The position numbers were made by a program, and so were the translations under genes. Of a DNA stretch of 64,000 bases, positions 45,404 through 57,255 are shown piece after piece (positions within the stretch are counted from its first letter, which is position 1; each line of letters opens with the position of its first letter). The stretch lies in contig CAMGYJ010000006.1 in the NCBI GenBank assembly GCA_946122785.1, positions 38,708,066-38,772,065 of the forward strand. The letters are read 5' to 3'. The notes below the pieces were generated by a model that was not told the DNA's origin, ran no database searches, and saw only the letters and a program-made list of their open reading frames with translations. The stretch is from Linum tenue. Taxonomy: Eukaryota; Streptophyta; Magnoliopsida; Malpighiales; Linaceae.

Positions 45404-46369
45404 TGGAAAGACTTCGTTCGGGAAGAACATCTTCACCAAGAGAGATAGTTTTGTTTTTTTAACTTTTTTTTGTTATTTGATAACGAGATAGTTGTGTTTC
45501 TGTAGGAGGAATTGGCCCTTTTGTATTGTTGCGTTAACTAGAATTTTCTTTTTCATTTAATTAACTAAAATTTTTATTTGTGCCTTATTTGTTCAATTTT
45601 AGAACACTTATTTCCGAAGGTTTCAAAAAACAAAAGCATATTGGTAGTAATACTTCAGCTCAAATCAACATCTTTTTCTTATGCACTGTTACACCAACTC
45701 TGAAAATCGTAAGGACTTAAAACCGTTTTAATTATGTGTAGCTTTTGAGCAGAGAAAAGATCAAGCTTTGAGGGAAAAACTTTTCGAAGAAGGGGTCCTG
45801 ATATGATCCAACTTGGCCAATTCTACAAGCAATAACTATAAATCATTAATTAACACTTCCATAATTATTCAATAAAAAAAGGTAAATTAGTCAATGCAAT
45901 GCAATAATACTTCAATATAAACCAAACTCCAAGTTAGAAATCCATTGTCAAATCCAACAAAAACACCAGGCATCTATAAAATCATCTTATACAATACTTC
46001 AATCCTAAAATTTGGCATTCTCTCTTTCATGTCGTGCCTTTTCTTTGGCTTCCTTGTACTCGAGTGTGAGTGTTCCAAGTGTTGGTGCAAGTTTTTTGGC
46101 TTCCTTCAGCACCTTGTGCCTCAACATGTTCATAGGATGTCATACAAGAAAGAAAGCAGTTCCATTCGCCTCACCGGGCCACATGGCTGTGCGAACATTG
46201 AACAATTCATATTAAGTCCGAGTAAACATTAAAATGAAGATTTAATTTTAGAAAATGTTTCGTTGCTTGCTTCGAATAAGAACATTAGCGCATGACTCAC
46301 CCATATGATAAATGAATCAAATGATGCTCCCATCATCCAACAACACACCCACACCCCACTATCAGACCT
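45404..46369. other. AT-rich 3' region between convergent genes
   Basis: T-rich and AT-rich sequence follows the stop of the 44453 frame. I see nothing coding; open frames at 45945-46232 have no recognisable pattern. Confidence 0.45.
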
Positions 46370-47001
46370 ACAAAAGATGAAATCATTGCATGAGAAACCA
46401 TTTCCTATGGACGCCTTTGAAATGACGCATAAAGAAACAATCTTACTCGTCCATTTGTTCTTAGCGAGTAGGCCTTGTGTACGTACAATCTAGAAACCTC
46501 AGCGGCTCGCATGTGTTTTCGTGTTCAAGTTACAGAGCCTGCCACAAGCTATCCAAAAACGCAACCTGCACAATTGATGAAGCATTGGTAATGAAAAACA
46601 CGGACACAGATGGATGATTACATAAGAACCACACACGATTTAATAACTCCACCATTCTTTCCACATCTCTCTGACGTAATGCCTTGTGCTCCTCAGATTG
46701 ACTGGAACCAAGGATGTGAACTTCTTGCTCCTTGATGAAAATGATAGTCAGGTACAGTGCGCCTTCACATCATGTCGCCTATCCTTCATCGGAAGACACA
46801 CCTACACATGACCAAACATTTCATCCTTATTCGACCTATACATATTGGTACATGCACTAAGCATTCGGAGGAGAGCACGAGATAAGAAGAAAGAACATTG
46901 CCGCATTTCTCTGCCCGCGTCAAGAAAGTGTGGTCATACAGCTCCAACGCCTTCTTAGGTGTGAAGCCATAGCAAGTAGCGCGCTCCTGCTCATGTGTCA
47001 A
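46370..47001 (-). pseudogene. Ulp1-like cysteine protease, C-terminal exons
   Basis: Ulp1 (C48) proteases cleave SUMO. A splice acceptor (TTGACACATGAGCAG on minus) opens an exon near 46985 with ERATCYGFTPKKALELYDHTFL. The frame then reads LVHVPICIG and, after frame changes, YLTIIFIKEQEVHILGSSQS (about 46770-46710) and SDSGVWVCCWMM (about 46365-46330). This order matches the strand before the active-site His, the HILDS-like strand, and the DCGVWVC box of plant transposon Ulp1 domains. Here the catalytic Cys position reads Ser, and the active-site His region is altered (GALYLT in place of the usual HWYLT). With the frameshifts, the copy is inactive. Confidence 0.55.
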
Positions 47002-47279
47002 ATAGTTAACATAGAAATATGGAGTCAGATGAAAGTTGAAGTAAATTCACAGAAAACAAGAAGTATGCCACAAACTTAATAAGGAATTCCTTAAACCTAA
47101 TGAAGTAGACAAGAAAATCCAGAAAGGAAACCACATAAAAACTGAAATAGGCCAGAACGTATAAAATACATACCAGGAACCTAATCAACTAGATCGAAAG
47201 TGAGGCAGCCATAAGTAACCATTACAACGTTACTCCTAGTGTACCTGGAGGTCAGCTAGCAAGTAGCATATTCCTTTTT

Positions 47280-47908
47280 TGATGAGGGCATCGATGGACC
47301 AGTCACACGTGCTAAGGCAAGAACATTGAAAGAGAAGCTTGCGACTTATTTGGAGAGCTACTTTGGAGCCATGGACGTGGAGCTGTTTCGAGGAAATCCA
47401 TATATGATGATTCGAGTGGAGGAAGAAGAAGGAAGTGCTGAAGAGAAGGCTGATTGCAAGAAGGAGCCTTAATGGTTTTGTGCTTAACGGGTTTCCTAGA
47501 CTATTTTCGGGTTTCCTTTGCTTTTAAGTCAGTTTAATATTGTTTTCCTTGTTGGAGTTCGATTTGGATTGTATTTGCTTATTAAAAGGGGATGAACACG
47601 TTGGTTAAAGAGTGAGAAACCCTATTGATAATTTGAAGGCTTTTGCCGAGTTCCCTTGAGGACTTTTGCCCTAATTACTCTAATAAGAATTCTGAAGTGT
47701 TAGAGCGGCTCTTATCAACTAGGTATTCACCCTAGTTATGGCGAGCTACCCATATCAACTACCCTTGATTCCAAGTTGAGATTTTCCGATCGATTCCTAT
47801 ATCGATTGCCCCTTTTCACTAGTGACTTCTATTCGGTTGGTTCCATATTTATCCTGGTTCTTTTATTTAGTTCGAATTGCTTGGAGCTGTGCAACTTTGA
47901 TAGTATCA
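47280..47908 (+). repeat. 5' LTR of element F
   Basis: The LTR is 629 bp. It begins inside what would be the C-terminal coding sequence (EGIDGPVTRAKARTL... to a stop at 47470-47472). A TTATTAAAAGG at about 47579 is a candidate TATA region, corresponding to TATTTAAAGG in the 3' LTR. It ends GTATCA directly before AG and the PBS. Confidence 0.88.
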
Positions 47909-47910
47909 AG

Positions 47911-47922
47911 TGGTATCGGAGC
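47911..47922 (+). promoter_or_regulatory. Primer binding site of element F, tRNA-iMet type
   Basis: TGGTATCGGAGC, one base different from the usual plant initiator-methionine PBS TGGTATCAGAGC, two bases after the LTR end. Confidence 0.9.
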
Positions 47923-48107
47923 TAAAGTTCAAATCAGTGGCGTGTTCTTGAAATTGTTTGAAGATCTTGTGCATTCTTGTTCGTGTTTTTGGTGGTTGTG
48001 TGCGATTTCTTGAAGGTCTTGGCGTCTTCTTGAGCCGCAAGACAAAAGGGTGACTGATTCTTGGAGAGTCTTGAATTTCTTGAGCCGCAAGATCTTGAGC
48101 AGCAAGC

Positions 48108-48495
48108 ATGGATGAAGCTATACGAGAGATCATGACCCAGCTGGAGAAGATCGCTCAAGCTCAAGAGGAGCAAATGACGAGGGTTGCTGAGCAAGCAACG
48201 AGAATGGCGACGGTGGAAGCATGACTCCAGCAGCCGGTTGTTGCTGAGGTAAACCCAAACCCAAACCCAAACCCTAGACCACGACAAGAAGAAAGGGGAA
48301 GAGAAAACCGAGCTCCTCCACCCTTGGTTCAAGAATTATAATGTCATATGCGCCAGCATAGTCGTCTTGGGATGCCTCAAGTTGAATGAAGAGGGCGGCC
48401 GCAACATCGTGAAAAGGAAAATTTTGAGGAACTTGAGGAAGAGGACGAGGAGAGCTTTGAGGAAGATGATGATCTGCGAAACCTCAAGGTCTCAA
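48108..48495 (+). pseudogene. gag: Gag N-terminus of element F, before the insertion of G
   Basis: The first ATG after the PBS at 48108 starts a helical, charged stretch (MDEAIREIMTQLEKIAQAQ). A stop follows in the VEA region (about 48222), then a low-complexity NPNPNPNPRP segment and an acidic run (ELEEEDEESFEEDDD). The frame is cut at 48495 inside CTCAA, the target of element G, and the second part continues at 55862. Confidence 0.7.
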
Positions 48496-51077
48496 TGTAA
48501 CACCCTAACCCGGCCGGGTACTACTTTTACTAAAATGCCCTTGATAAATAAAACACTCAAATCTTAAATTGCAGCGGGAAAAATATTAATAAATAAAATA
48601 CTGAAACACACACTTGTAGTTCAAAGCAAAGCCCTAACACGTGGGCAAATTAAACTCAAACTTTAGAATCTCAATCTGATCTCCAGTCTATACTCATAAT
48701 CATAAAATGTAAATAACTAGGTAGTCTCTGTCGTTGCTGCTACTGAAAATCTTAACTAGGCATCCCCCGTGACGCTTGCACTACCCTTCTCTAGCTGGCT
48801 GCCCTCGAATTTTTCCTCTCGAACCCGCTGCTCTCTAACTGCTCCTCTAGCTAGCTGCTACCGATCTGGTTCTAGCTCATTCCCTTACTAAGGCCTGGTG
48901 AGTGAGTTGGGGTCAGTCTACGCCCTTACGTTTTAATACTTCTAATACTTGAGTACTTTACTTACACACTTAACTTTAACTGGTGGAAGTTGTTTGTACT
49001 TCCAATCTTAAAATCTTAACTCTTAAACTTTGAGGGAGTTGAAGTTACTCTCCTCTCTTAAAGCTCAAAACTTGACTTAAATCTTTTGACTGACACGGGG
49101 ATCCCTCACTAGCTAGTCCGGTTGCCAACTCTTATGCATGAGAAGCCCTCCAGGCTTTTCTTAAACTTAAACTTAGTTAGGAAAGTCGTAACGATTCACC
49201 CGCCTAACATCTTAAACTTATCGTGGTGGCTCTTCACCACGATTCTCAAGAGCATAACTGCTGCTCATCTTAAAGTCTCAAGAGCATAACTGCTGCTCTA
49301 TCTCAAAATCTCAAATGGCAACGGACTGGCGCTAGTGACTAAACTCTTAAAACGACTTCACCTTCTTGAAGGTGAGTTACTTCTTAAAAAGAACTTGTTT
49401 TTTAAATTTTAACAATAACTTATACTCATAAAATTTCTAAGCAAATAATAACCATTCACCTCAAGTCATAATTCAAAAATGCACATATCATCAACCATAA
49501 TCATGAAATCTCAAACATGAATAAAATACTGCACATATATCACGTAAATCAATACTCGAAAATACTCAAGGAAAATATTTGGAAAAATACGTAAGGCGTA
49601 GAATTTACCCCCTTTACACTCACCTCATACCCGTCGAAACCGACTCTGATTCTGCTCTAAAATCTCCATATTTTCTCTCAAAATATTCTCCGCGCTTCCA
49701 CGATCACGAAGGCACCGACGGTTCCTTATTTGGACCTCAAACGAACAAGATATGACCAAAATACGAATTATGTCAGATTCCAAAATACTAGGTACCAAAT
49801 CCATAATTTCCCTAGTCAACACCATTGACCTTGACCCTTCTAGAAAAATACGAAATCAATTCCATATCTTTTCGAATTACCCAGTAAGGTACCTGATCGT
49901 TGACATATTCCTTTCCAAACTTCCTAGACTTGGTTCTCCCTCATCCGACGTCCGAATTCGGTTTCGTCAACACCGTGACGATCCTGAGATCGCCCTCTAC
50001 GCAACTGTATCAACCTTTTGAAGTTTCTTTGAACTTCAAAAATTTCCAGATTCCGGTGACTCTCCGATCAATCTCCAGCAACGCTCCGATGAGGCTCCTA
50101 ACGACCTCCAAACCGAATTTCGATTCCGTGGGGCGATTTATTACTTTCCCCCGAGCAAAACTAGCTGCCCAGAATCCTTTCCCTCCCTCTCTTTCCTTTT
50201 GTCCCTTTCTTCCTTCTTCCTCTGTCGCCGAGACAAACACAGAGGCGACGTTGGAGATGGAACGACCATGTCACTGCTGCTCGCCGCTGCTGCTTGCTCC
50301 TGCAGCTCATCTCCTGCCTGCTTGGAGAAGGCGGTTTCAGACTTTTTACCTGGGTACCCTCACGAGTTGGCCCTCTGTCTCCTCCTCCGCTCACCCTCTG
50401 TTTCTTCGCCATCGATTTTCATCCCCTCCCTCACGTCGTTTGTTGATGGAAAACTCAATTCCCATCGACCCTCAATTAAATGCACGCGAATAAATTCCAA
50501 CCTTGTTTCGTTAGATCAAATTAACCTCCGCAATTAAATCCCATCAGTTTCGTCGGTTACGCCCTGATTTTCCGGCCATTTCCACGTCTTCTCGTTTCCC
50601 TGTTTCCTCTTCGCCGCTGCTCTATTTCTGTTTCGTTATTTATTTATTTTAATCCCCAGGGAGACGGCCCCTCCTTCCTCGCATGGGCTCCGCCTCCTTC
50701 AGCTGTCGGACCTCAAGCCTGCTTCCCCTTTCTTTGTTTCATTCTCCATCTCGGGCCACCAGCCCATCTCCTCTTCTTTTCTTCCCCCTGGGCCGCCAGC
50801 CCACCTCCTCCTTCCTTTCTTTTGGTCATTCGCCTTGCCCAAAACTAAAATTCATACACAATAACAAATCGGCCCAATAAGCAGGATCCACTCAACCTAG
50901 ATCCTTTATTGGACATTAATTCAAAAACCCAATCTACATTCGTAACTTCCTCGTTTTATATCCAAATTCGAACCGATAGTACACGTTATAATCCTCCTCG
51001 ATATAACGGTGAAACCTGATGAATTTATCCAAGGGTAAAATAGTCATTTTGACCCTTAGAAAGATTGGGGTGTAACA
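48496..51077 (-). repeat. 3' LTR of element G
   Basis: Contains the phrases ACTCTTAAAACGACTTCACC and TCAAGAGCATAACTGCTGCTC (the latter twice). A pyrimidine- and GC-rich part at 50150-50870, as in a leader, has open frames in both copies but no conserved protein. Nearly identical to 53271-55856. Confidence 0.88.
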
Positions 51078-53256
51078 CCAGCCTTATAAAAATTTCGACC
51101 CCGAAATTTGCTCGTACTCATTCCCCCACACTCCTCATTCTTGCACTACCTTGTCTTGAGAATTTACTCTCGCTCAATGAAATTCGATGATGTCCGTTGC
51201 TTGACCCGTATAGTTTACCTCACTTATTCTATTCCCTCTTGACCATAAGGGTATTCTCACCAAACTCGTTCGCATCGAGTAGCTTTGACTGGCTACTAGT
51301 CCTCTTTAATTCCCTCGCGTGGTTGATAGAATAAAATTTTCGATTCCACTTAATGGTCCAGCTCAGTCAGTACTTGTTTTTGGACCTTAAATCAAAGTCG
51401 AGGTATCACATTTCCTCCCCCCATAAGAAAAATTTCGCCCTCGAAATTTGTCCACTGTGATTACCCTAAGCATCGCTTGTGGCAATCCTTTTCACTTCGC
51501 GGATTTTTATTTCCTTTAACTTATACGACATGGCCTAAAATCCTTCTCTCCATTCCCTGCAACTTCAATGTTGTTGTGGCTTCTTAACCCCTCACATTAC
51601 CTCAGCTGCACCTTGTACATATATAGGAACGATAACTATCCATTGTTCGGTACATGAGAAGTTAATGCCCCTCTCCAACCCCAAGGTTACTAATGGCGGC
51701 TTATCCTCTCCATCTAGTAAGGTGGTAAAACTCTTTTAACGTAACTCTCGTGTGGGGTTGACCTCATAGGTGATCTAGGACGTTGTACCTCCTAACTTTG
51801 TATCTCTTACTTTCTTCTTTGATGCTTCGTCTTATCCTTTAAACCATAAAATGAGTGGTCATCTCCTCGTTACTTCTTGCTTAACTCTGGAACCTCATAT
51901 TACAGCTTTTACTTTCTGCAAGCATTAGAGGCATCCTTTGCATCTTTCTCTAGCTTGCGATCACCTTTATGATTCCTTTCAAGAATCGTGGCATTCTCTC
52001 TGGCTTACTTGTTCACTCCTGGCGCCTAACTTAGCACTTACTTATCGCTGCTTGAATTTTATGTTCTTGTACTATCCATTCTGCTACTCTCGGACCCTAG
52101 CTGAAATTCATTGTACGGTTTCCCCGTCCAATAAATTTTATTCAAGAGATTGACACCTTTCACCCGCATAGGCGATCTTGGCTTCACTTTGGGGTACCCT
52201 ATAAGATTCCCTAAACTCATATCCCTATTACCTCTCTACTCGTGACTCTTCTCCTTGATGTTACTCGCTAGTTCTAGATGTCCCTTGTTCTCGATGTAGT
52301 CATCTAGGTTCTCATATTCTCTTCTCACTTATGTACCTTGACCTATAAGGTTCTCCCTTTGACTATTTTTGACGACCACGATTCCACCTTACAATTGGCC
52401 GAAATTTCTCGATGGACTTCCTATGGATCAACTGTTCTCTACTGGTAATCAACCTAATTCTTTCTTGTTGTCTGCTGTACTCCTGCTTTGGCCCGTCCTA
52501 GCTATCTTCCTTGACGCATACATCGTTCGGTCGACGACCACCATTTTATTTCTGTATCATCCTATTATCATAGCTACTGGCATCTGGTGAATGTACCTCT
52601 TCCTTTGGAGATTCATATTTCTCCCCTTTGTTTGTCTTAGCTTATTAGATCATCCACTTTTGTTTCCTAGTAGTAAAATCCTCGTACTACTCTCTCAACT
52701 CCTTCAAAATCCTTGAGGTATTCCCTTTTCCATTGGCACCTCTTTGCTGGTGTTTGGAGTTGAAGTCCTCGCGCATTTGATTCTACCTCCACAGACCTTT
52801 GCAACGTTCCTCCTTCCTTCTCTAGGTTGATGATGATGATCTGTTTGCTAATGTCCGAGTAGTTGGTTAACTCATTGAAAAACTACTATCCATCATGTTG
52901 ATGAGATACTTGGTCTTGAGAGCCTTTGAGATTCTACTTGGGTTGGTCACTCTTCTTTCATCCTTTCTTTCTTACTGGCGATCACCATATGCCTAAATCT
53001 CTCATTAGACAAACAACGATATGCTAACTAAATCGCGTCCTAGCCTATTCTTAAACAATCGCACCCTGGGCTACCATCCCTTCGTGCCTTGATGTCATAG
53101 TTATTCACCTTAATATGACTAGAGTAGACTGGATATTCTATAAACTCTTAAAAGAAGATCCTTGACTCGTTTTCCTTTCCTTTAAAACAAAAGCCTTTAA
53201 AACTGAGATCGATATTCCAGTATTCCTTGGAAACCAAGGAACAGAGGAAAACCAGG
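51078..53256 (-). other. Non-coding interior of element G
   Basis: No protein domain on either strand; T- and C-rich on plus. At 51085-51115 the minus strand reads GGGGTCGAAATTTTTATAAGGCTGG just before the LTR, a degenerate form of the GACGAAATTTTTATAAGGGGGG polypurine region typical of Tekay/Del chromoviruses. A second copy of the CGAAATTTTTCTTATGG type lies at 51420-51450. Probably heavily diverged or deleted 3' internal DNA. Confidence 0.6.
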
Positions 53257-53268
53257 CTCTGATACCAA
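53257..53268 (-). promoter_or_regulatory. Primer binding site of element G, tRNA-iMet type
   Basis: On the minus strand TGGTATCAGAGC is a perfect plant initiator-Met PBS, two bases after the LTR end. It proves the leftward orientation of G. Confidence 0.92.
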
Positions 53269-53270
53269 AA

Positions 53271-55856
53271 TGTAACACCCTAACCCGGCCGGGTACTACA
53301 TTTACTAAAATGCCCTTGATAAATAAAACACTCAAATCTTAAATTGCAGCGGGTAAAATCTTAATAAATAAAATACTGAAACACACACTTGTAGTTCAAA
53401 GCAAAGCCCTAACACGTGGGCAAATTAAACTCAAACTTTAAAATCTCAATCTGATCTCCAGTCTATACTCATAATCATAAAATGTAAATAACTAGGTAGT
53501 CTCTGTCGTTGCTGCAACTGAAAATCTTAACTAGGCATCCCCCGTGACGCTTGCACTACCCTTCTCTAGCTGGCTGCCCTCGAACTTTTCCTCTCGAACC
53601 CGCTGCTCTCTACTGCTCCTCTAACTAGCTGCTACCGATCTGGTTCTAGCTCATTCCCTTACTAAGGCCTGGTGAGTGAGTTGGGGTCAGTCTACGCCCT
53701 AACGTTTTAATACTTCTAATACTTGAGTACTTTACTTACACACACAACTTTAACTGGTGGAAGTTGTTTGTACTTCCAATCTTAAAATCTTAACTCTTAA
53801 ACTTTGAGGGAATTGAAGTTACTCTCCTCTCTTAAAGCTCAAAACTTGACTTAAATCTTTTGACTGACACGGGGATCCCTCACTAGCTAGTCCGGTTGCC
53901 AACTCATACGTATGAGAAGCCCTCCAGGCTTCCTTAAACTTAAACTTAGTTAGGGAAGTCGTAACGATTCATCCCCATAACATCTTAAACTTATCGTGGT
54001 GGCTCTTCACCACGATTCTCAAGAGCATAACTGCTGCTCATCTTAAATTCTCAAGAGCATAACTGCTGCTCTATCTCAAAATCTCAAATGGCAACGGACT
54101 GGCGCTAGTGACTAAACTCTTAAAACGACTTCACCTTCTTGAAGGTGAGTTACTTCTTAAAAAGAACTTGTTTCATAAATTTTAACAATAACTTATACTC
54201 ATAAAATTTCTAAGCAAATAATAACCATTCACCTCAAGCCATAATTCAAAAATGCACAATTCATCAACCATAATCATGCAATCTCAAACATGAATCAAAT
54301 ACTGCACATATATCACGTAAATCAATACTCGAAAATACTCAAGGCAAATATTTGGAAAAATACGTAAGGCGTAGAATTTACCCCCTTTACCTCACCTCAT
54401 ACCCGTCGAAACCGACTCTGATTCTGCTCTAAAATTTCCATACTTTCTCTCAAAATATTATCCTCGCTTCCACGATCACGTAGGCACCGACGGTTCCTCA
54501 TTTGGACCTCAAACGAACAAGATATGACCAAAAAACGAATTCTGTCAGATCCCAAAATACTAGGTACCAAATCCGTAATTTCCCTAGTCAACACCATTGA
54601 CCCTGACCCTTCTAGAAAAATACGAAATCAATTCCATATATTTTCGAATTACCCAGTAAGGTACCTGATCGTTGACATATTCCTTTCCAAACTTCCGAGA
54701 CTGGGTTCTCCCTCATCCGACGTCCGAATTCGGTTTCTTCGACACCGTGACGCTCCTGAGATCGCCCTCTACGCAACCGTATGAACCTTTTGAAGTTTCT
54801 TTGAACTTCAAAAATTTCCAAATTCCGGTGACTCTCCGATCAATCTCCGGCAACGCTCCGATGAGGCTCCTAACGACCTCCAAACCGAATTTCGATTCCG
54901 TGGGGTGATTTATTACTTCCCCCGAGCAAAACTAGAATCCTAGAATCCTTTCCTTCCCTCTCTTTCCTTTTCTCACTTTCTTCCATCTTCCTCTGCCGCC
55001 GAGACAAACACAGAGGCGACATTGGAGATGGAACGGCCATGTCGCTGCTGCTCGCCGCTGCTGCTTGCTCCTGCCGCTCATCTCCAGCCTGCTTGGAGAA
55101 GGCGGTTTTAGACATTTCACTTGGCTACCCTCACGAGTTGGCCCTCTGTCTCCTCCTCCGCTCACCCTCTGTTTCTTTGCCATCAATTTTCATCCCCTCC
55201 CTCACGTCGTTTGTTGATGGAAAATCCAATTCCCATCGACCCTCAATTAACTGCACGCGAATAAATCCCAACCTTGTTCCGTTAGATCAAATTAACCTCC
55301 TCAATTAAATCCCATAAGTTTTCTCGGTTACGCCCTAATTTTCCGGCCGTTTCCACGTCTTCTTGTTCCCCTGTTTCCTCTTCGCCGCTGCTCTATTTCT
55401 GTTCCATTTTTTTTATTTTAATCCCCAGCGAGACGACCCCTCCTTCCTCCCATGGGCTCCGCCTCCTTCAGCTGCCGGGCCTCAAGCCCGCTTCCCCTTT
55501 CATTCTTTCTTTCTCCATCTCGGGCCACCAGCCCATCTCCTCTTCTTTTCTTCCCCCTAGGCCGCCAACCCACTTCCTCCTTCCTTTCTTTTGGTCATTC
55601 GCCTGGCCCAAAACTAAAATTCATACACAATAACAAATCGGCCCAATAAGCAGGATCCACTCAACCTAGATCCTTGATTGGACATTGATTAAAAAACCCA
55701 ATCTACGTTCGTAACTTCCTCGTTTTATATCCAAATTCGACACCGTTCGAACCGATAGTACACGTTATAATCCTCCTCGATATAACGGTGAAACCGGTTG
55801 AATTTATCTCAGGGTAAAATAGTCATTTTGACCCTTAGAAAGATCGGGGTGTAACA
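53271..55856 (-). repeat. 5' LTR of element G
   Basis: Upstream LTR in the direction of transcription (minus). It ends at 53271, next to the PBS at 53268-53257. The two LTRs differ at scattered single bases and small indels. Confidence 0.88.
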
Positions 55857-55861
55857 CTCAA

Positions 55862-56590
55862 TTCCACCCTTTCGCGATACCACAAACCCTGATGCCTATT
55901 TTGATTGGGAGCGAAAGATGGAATTGGTATTCGACTGTCACAATTACTCCAAAAAGAAGAAAGTGATGTTGGCCGCCCTTGAGTTCTTGGATTACGCGCT
56001 TGTTTGGTGGGATCAGTTGGGTACGACAAGAAGACGAAACAGGCAGCGTCCTATTGAAACATGGGACGAGATGAAGGGTACCATGAGGGATCGGTTTGTA
56101 CCGAATTCCCATTTGAGAGATATGTATAAGAACCTCCAGCTTCTACGACAAGGAACTAAAAGAATTGAGGATTACCACAATGAGAGGGAAGTGTTGATGA
56201 TACGTGCTGATGTGAGAGAGGATCGCGAGGCTACCATAGCTCGTTTTCTGTATGGTCTCAATCGTGAGATCAAGAACGTGGTAGAAATACAACCGTTACT
56301 CGATCTTGAAGATTTGGTGTATATGGCTAGCAAGGTGGAATGACAGTTACGAAATAGGAGGTTCTAACCCTCCAAGAATTTCACACGATCTAACCAGGGG
56401 GTTGCAACCAAACCTAAGCCGCAATTGCCCATGAAAGAAACTCCAAGACCAATATAGCAAGGGCTGATGGTGCGAATCCACTCAAGCAAGGTGGATCGTC
56501 GGGGGGAATTCAGTGGTGTAAATGCTACGGAAGAGGGAATATTGCGAGCCAATGCGCTAACAAGAAGACCCTGATTTTGCTCGACAATGG
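55862..56590 (+). pseudogene. gag: Gag core and zinc knuckle of element F, after the insertion of G
   Basis: The gag capsid domain shows YFDWERKMELVFD, ALEFLDYALVWWDQLG, TWDEMKGTMRDRFVP, LQLLRQGTKRIEDY, DREATIARFLYGLNREI and DLEDLVYMASKVE, a pattern well known from Reina/CRM-type chromoviruses. A stop follows at 56341. Further on (about 56520-56560) a zinc-knuckle-like CKCYGRGNIASQC has Asn where the zinc-binding His should be. The coding region is therefore defective in both the frame and the knuckle. Confidence 0.8.
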
Positions 56591-56733
56591 TGAGTATGTT
56601 TATGAAGAAGAAGTCGAGGAAACCACTGATTCTGATATTGATGAATCAATTGAAATGGAAGCACATCCGGGCAGTTTGTTTATAGCCTAAGGAGGAGAGT
56701 GAATAGCGAGAAAACCTTTTTCACACTAGATGC

Positions 56734-57243
56734 GTGGTCGGTGGAAAGTTGTTGTGCCTAGTGATCGATGGAGGGAGTTGCACGAATGTAGTGAATGCGT
56801 GCACAATGAAGAGGCTAGGGCTGCCCACGTTGAAGCATCCAAAGCCATATATGCTACAATGGCTTAAAGATCATGGATCCATCAAATTCACGAAGCAAGC
56901 ATTGATGAAGTTCGAGATTGGTGGATACAAAGATGAGATTCTGTGCGACGTAGTGCCTATGCAAGCTGCGCATATGCTCCTTGGCCGACCATGGCAGTTC
57001 GATCGACAAGCACAACATGATGGAGTGACTAACAAATACAAATTACAACATGGAGGACAGAAATTCGTGTTGGAGCCTCTGTCTCCAAGTGAAGTCTATC
57101 AAGACCAACTCCAAATGCAGCAACGTCGAGAGCAGGAAAAGGCAAGTAATGCCTCGGCCAAGAAAGGAGAAGAAGGGACTAACATTGTGGAGACGAAGGC
57201 AGTGATGCTAGCACGAAGTGGTGACATGAAGCAAGCTTCCTAG
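56734..57243 (+). pseudogene. pol: Protease region of the element F polyprotein
   Basis: Aspartic protease domain with LVIDGGSCTNV (active site Asp at about 56764), ILCDVVPMQAAHMLLGRPWQ and the linker ending SPSEVYQDQLQMQQRREQEK, the usual protease-to-RT order of chromoviruses. It ends in a stop at 57241-57243 before the RT part. Confidence 0.78.
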
Positions 57244-57255
57244 GCACGAGAACCG

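Larger units (their letters stand above)
48496..55856 (-). mobile_element. Element G: non-coding LTR element (LARD-like), probably Tekay/Del-derived, minus strand
   Basis: LTRs are 48496-51077 and 53271-55856 (2582 and 2586 bp). The flanking TSD is CTCAA (48491-48495; 55857-55861). On the minus strand the LTR starts TGTTACACCCC and ends GGGTGTTACA. A PBS (TGGTATCAGAGC) follows at 53268-53257, so transcription is leftward. The 2.2-kb interior has no gag or pol. Long LTRs with a non-coding interior fit a large retrotransposon derivative. By eye only 4 mismatches occur in the first 130 aligned bases of the LTRs, so the insertion is young. Confidence 0.88.

Noticed and set aside
47911..47922. tRNA-like sequences at the PBS sites (also 1314, 37798, 53257)
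   Set aside because: Only 12-18 bases complementary to tRNA 3' ends; no tRNA gene is present.
50199..50880. Several open frames in the LTRs of element G (also at 54900-55650)
   Set aside because: They lie in a GC- and pyrimidine-rich part of both LTRs, differ in start and length between copies, and match no domain.
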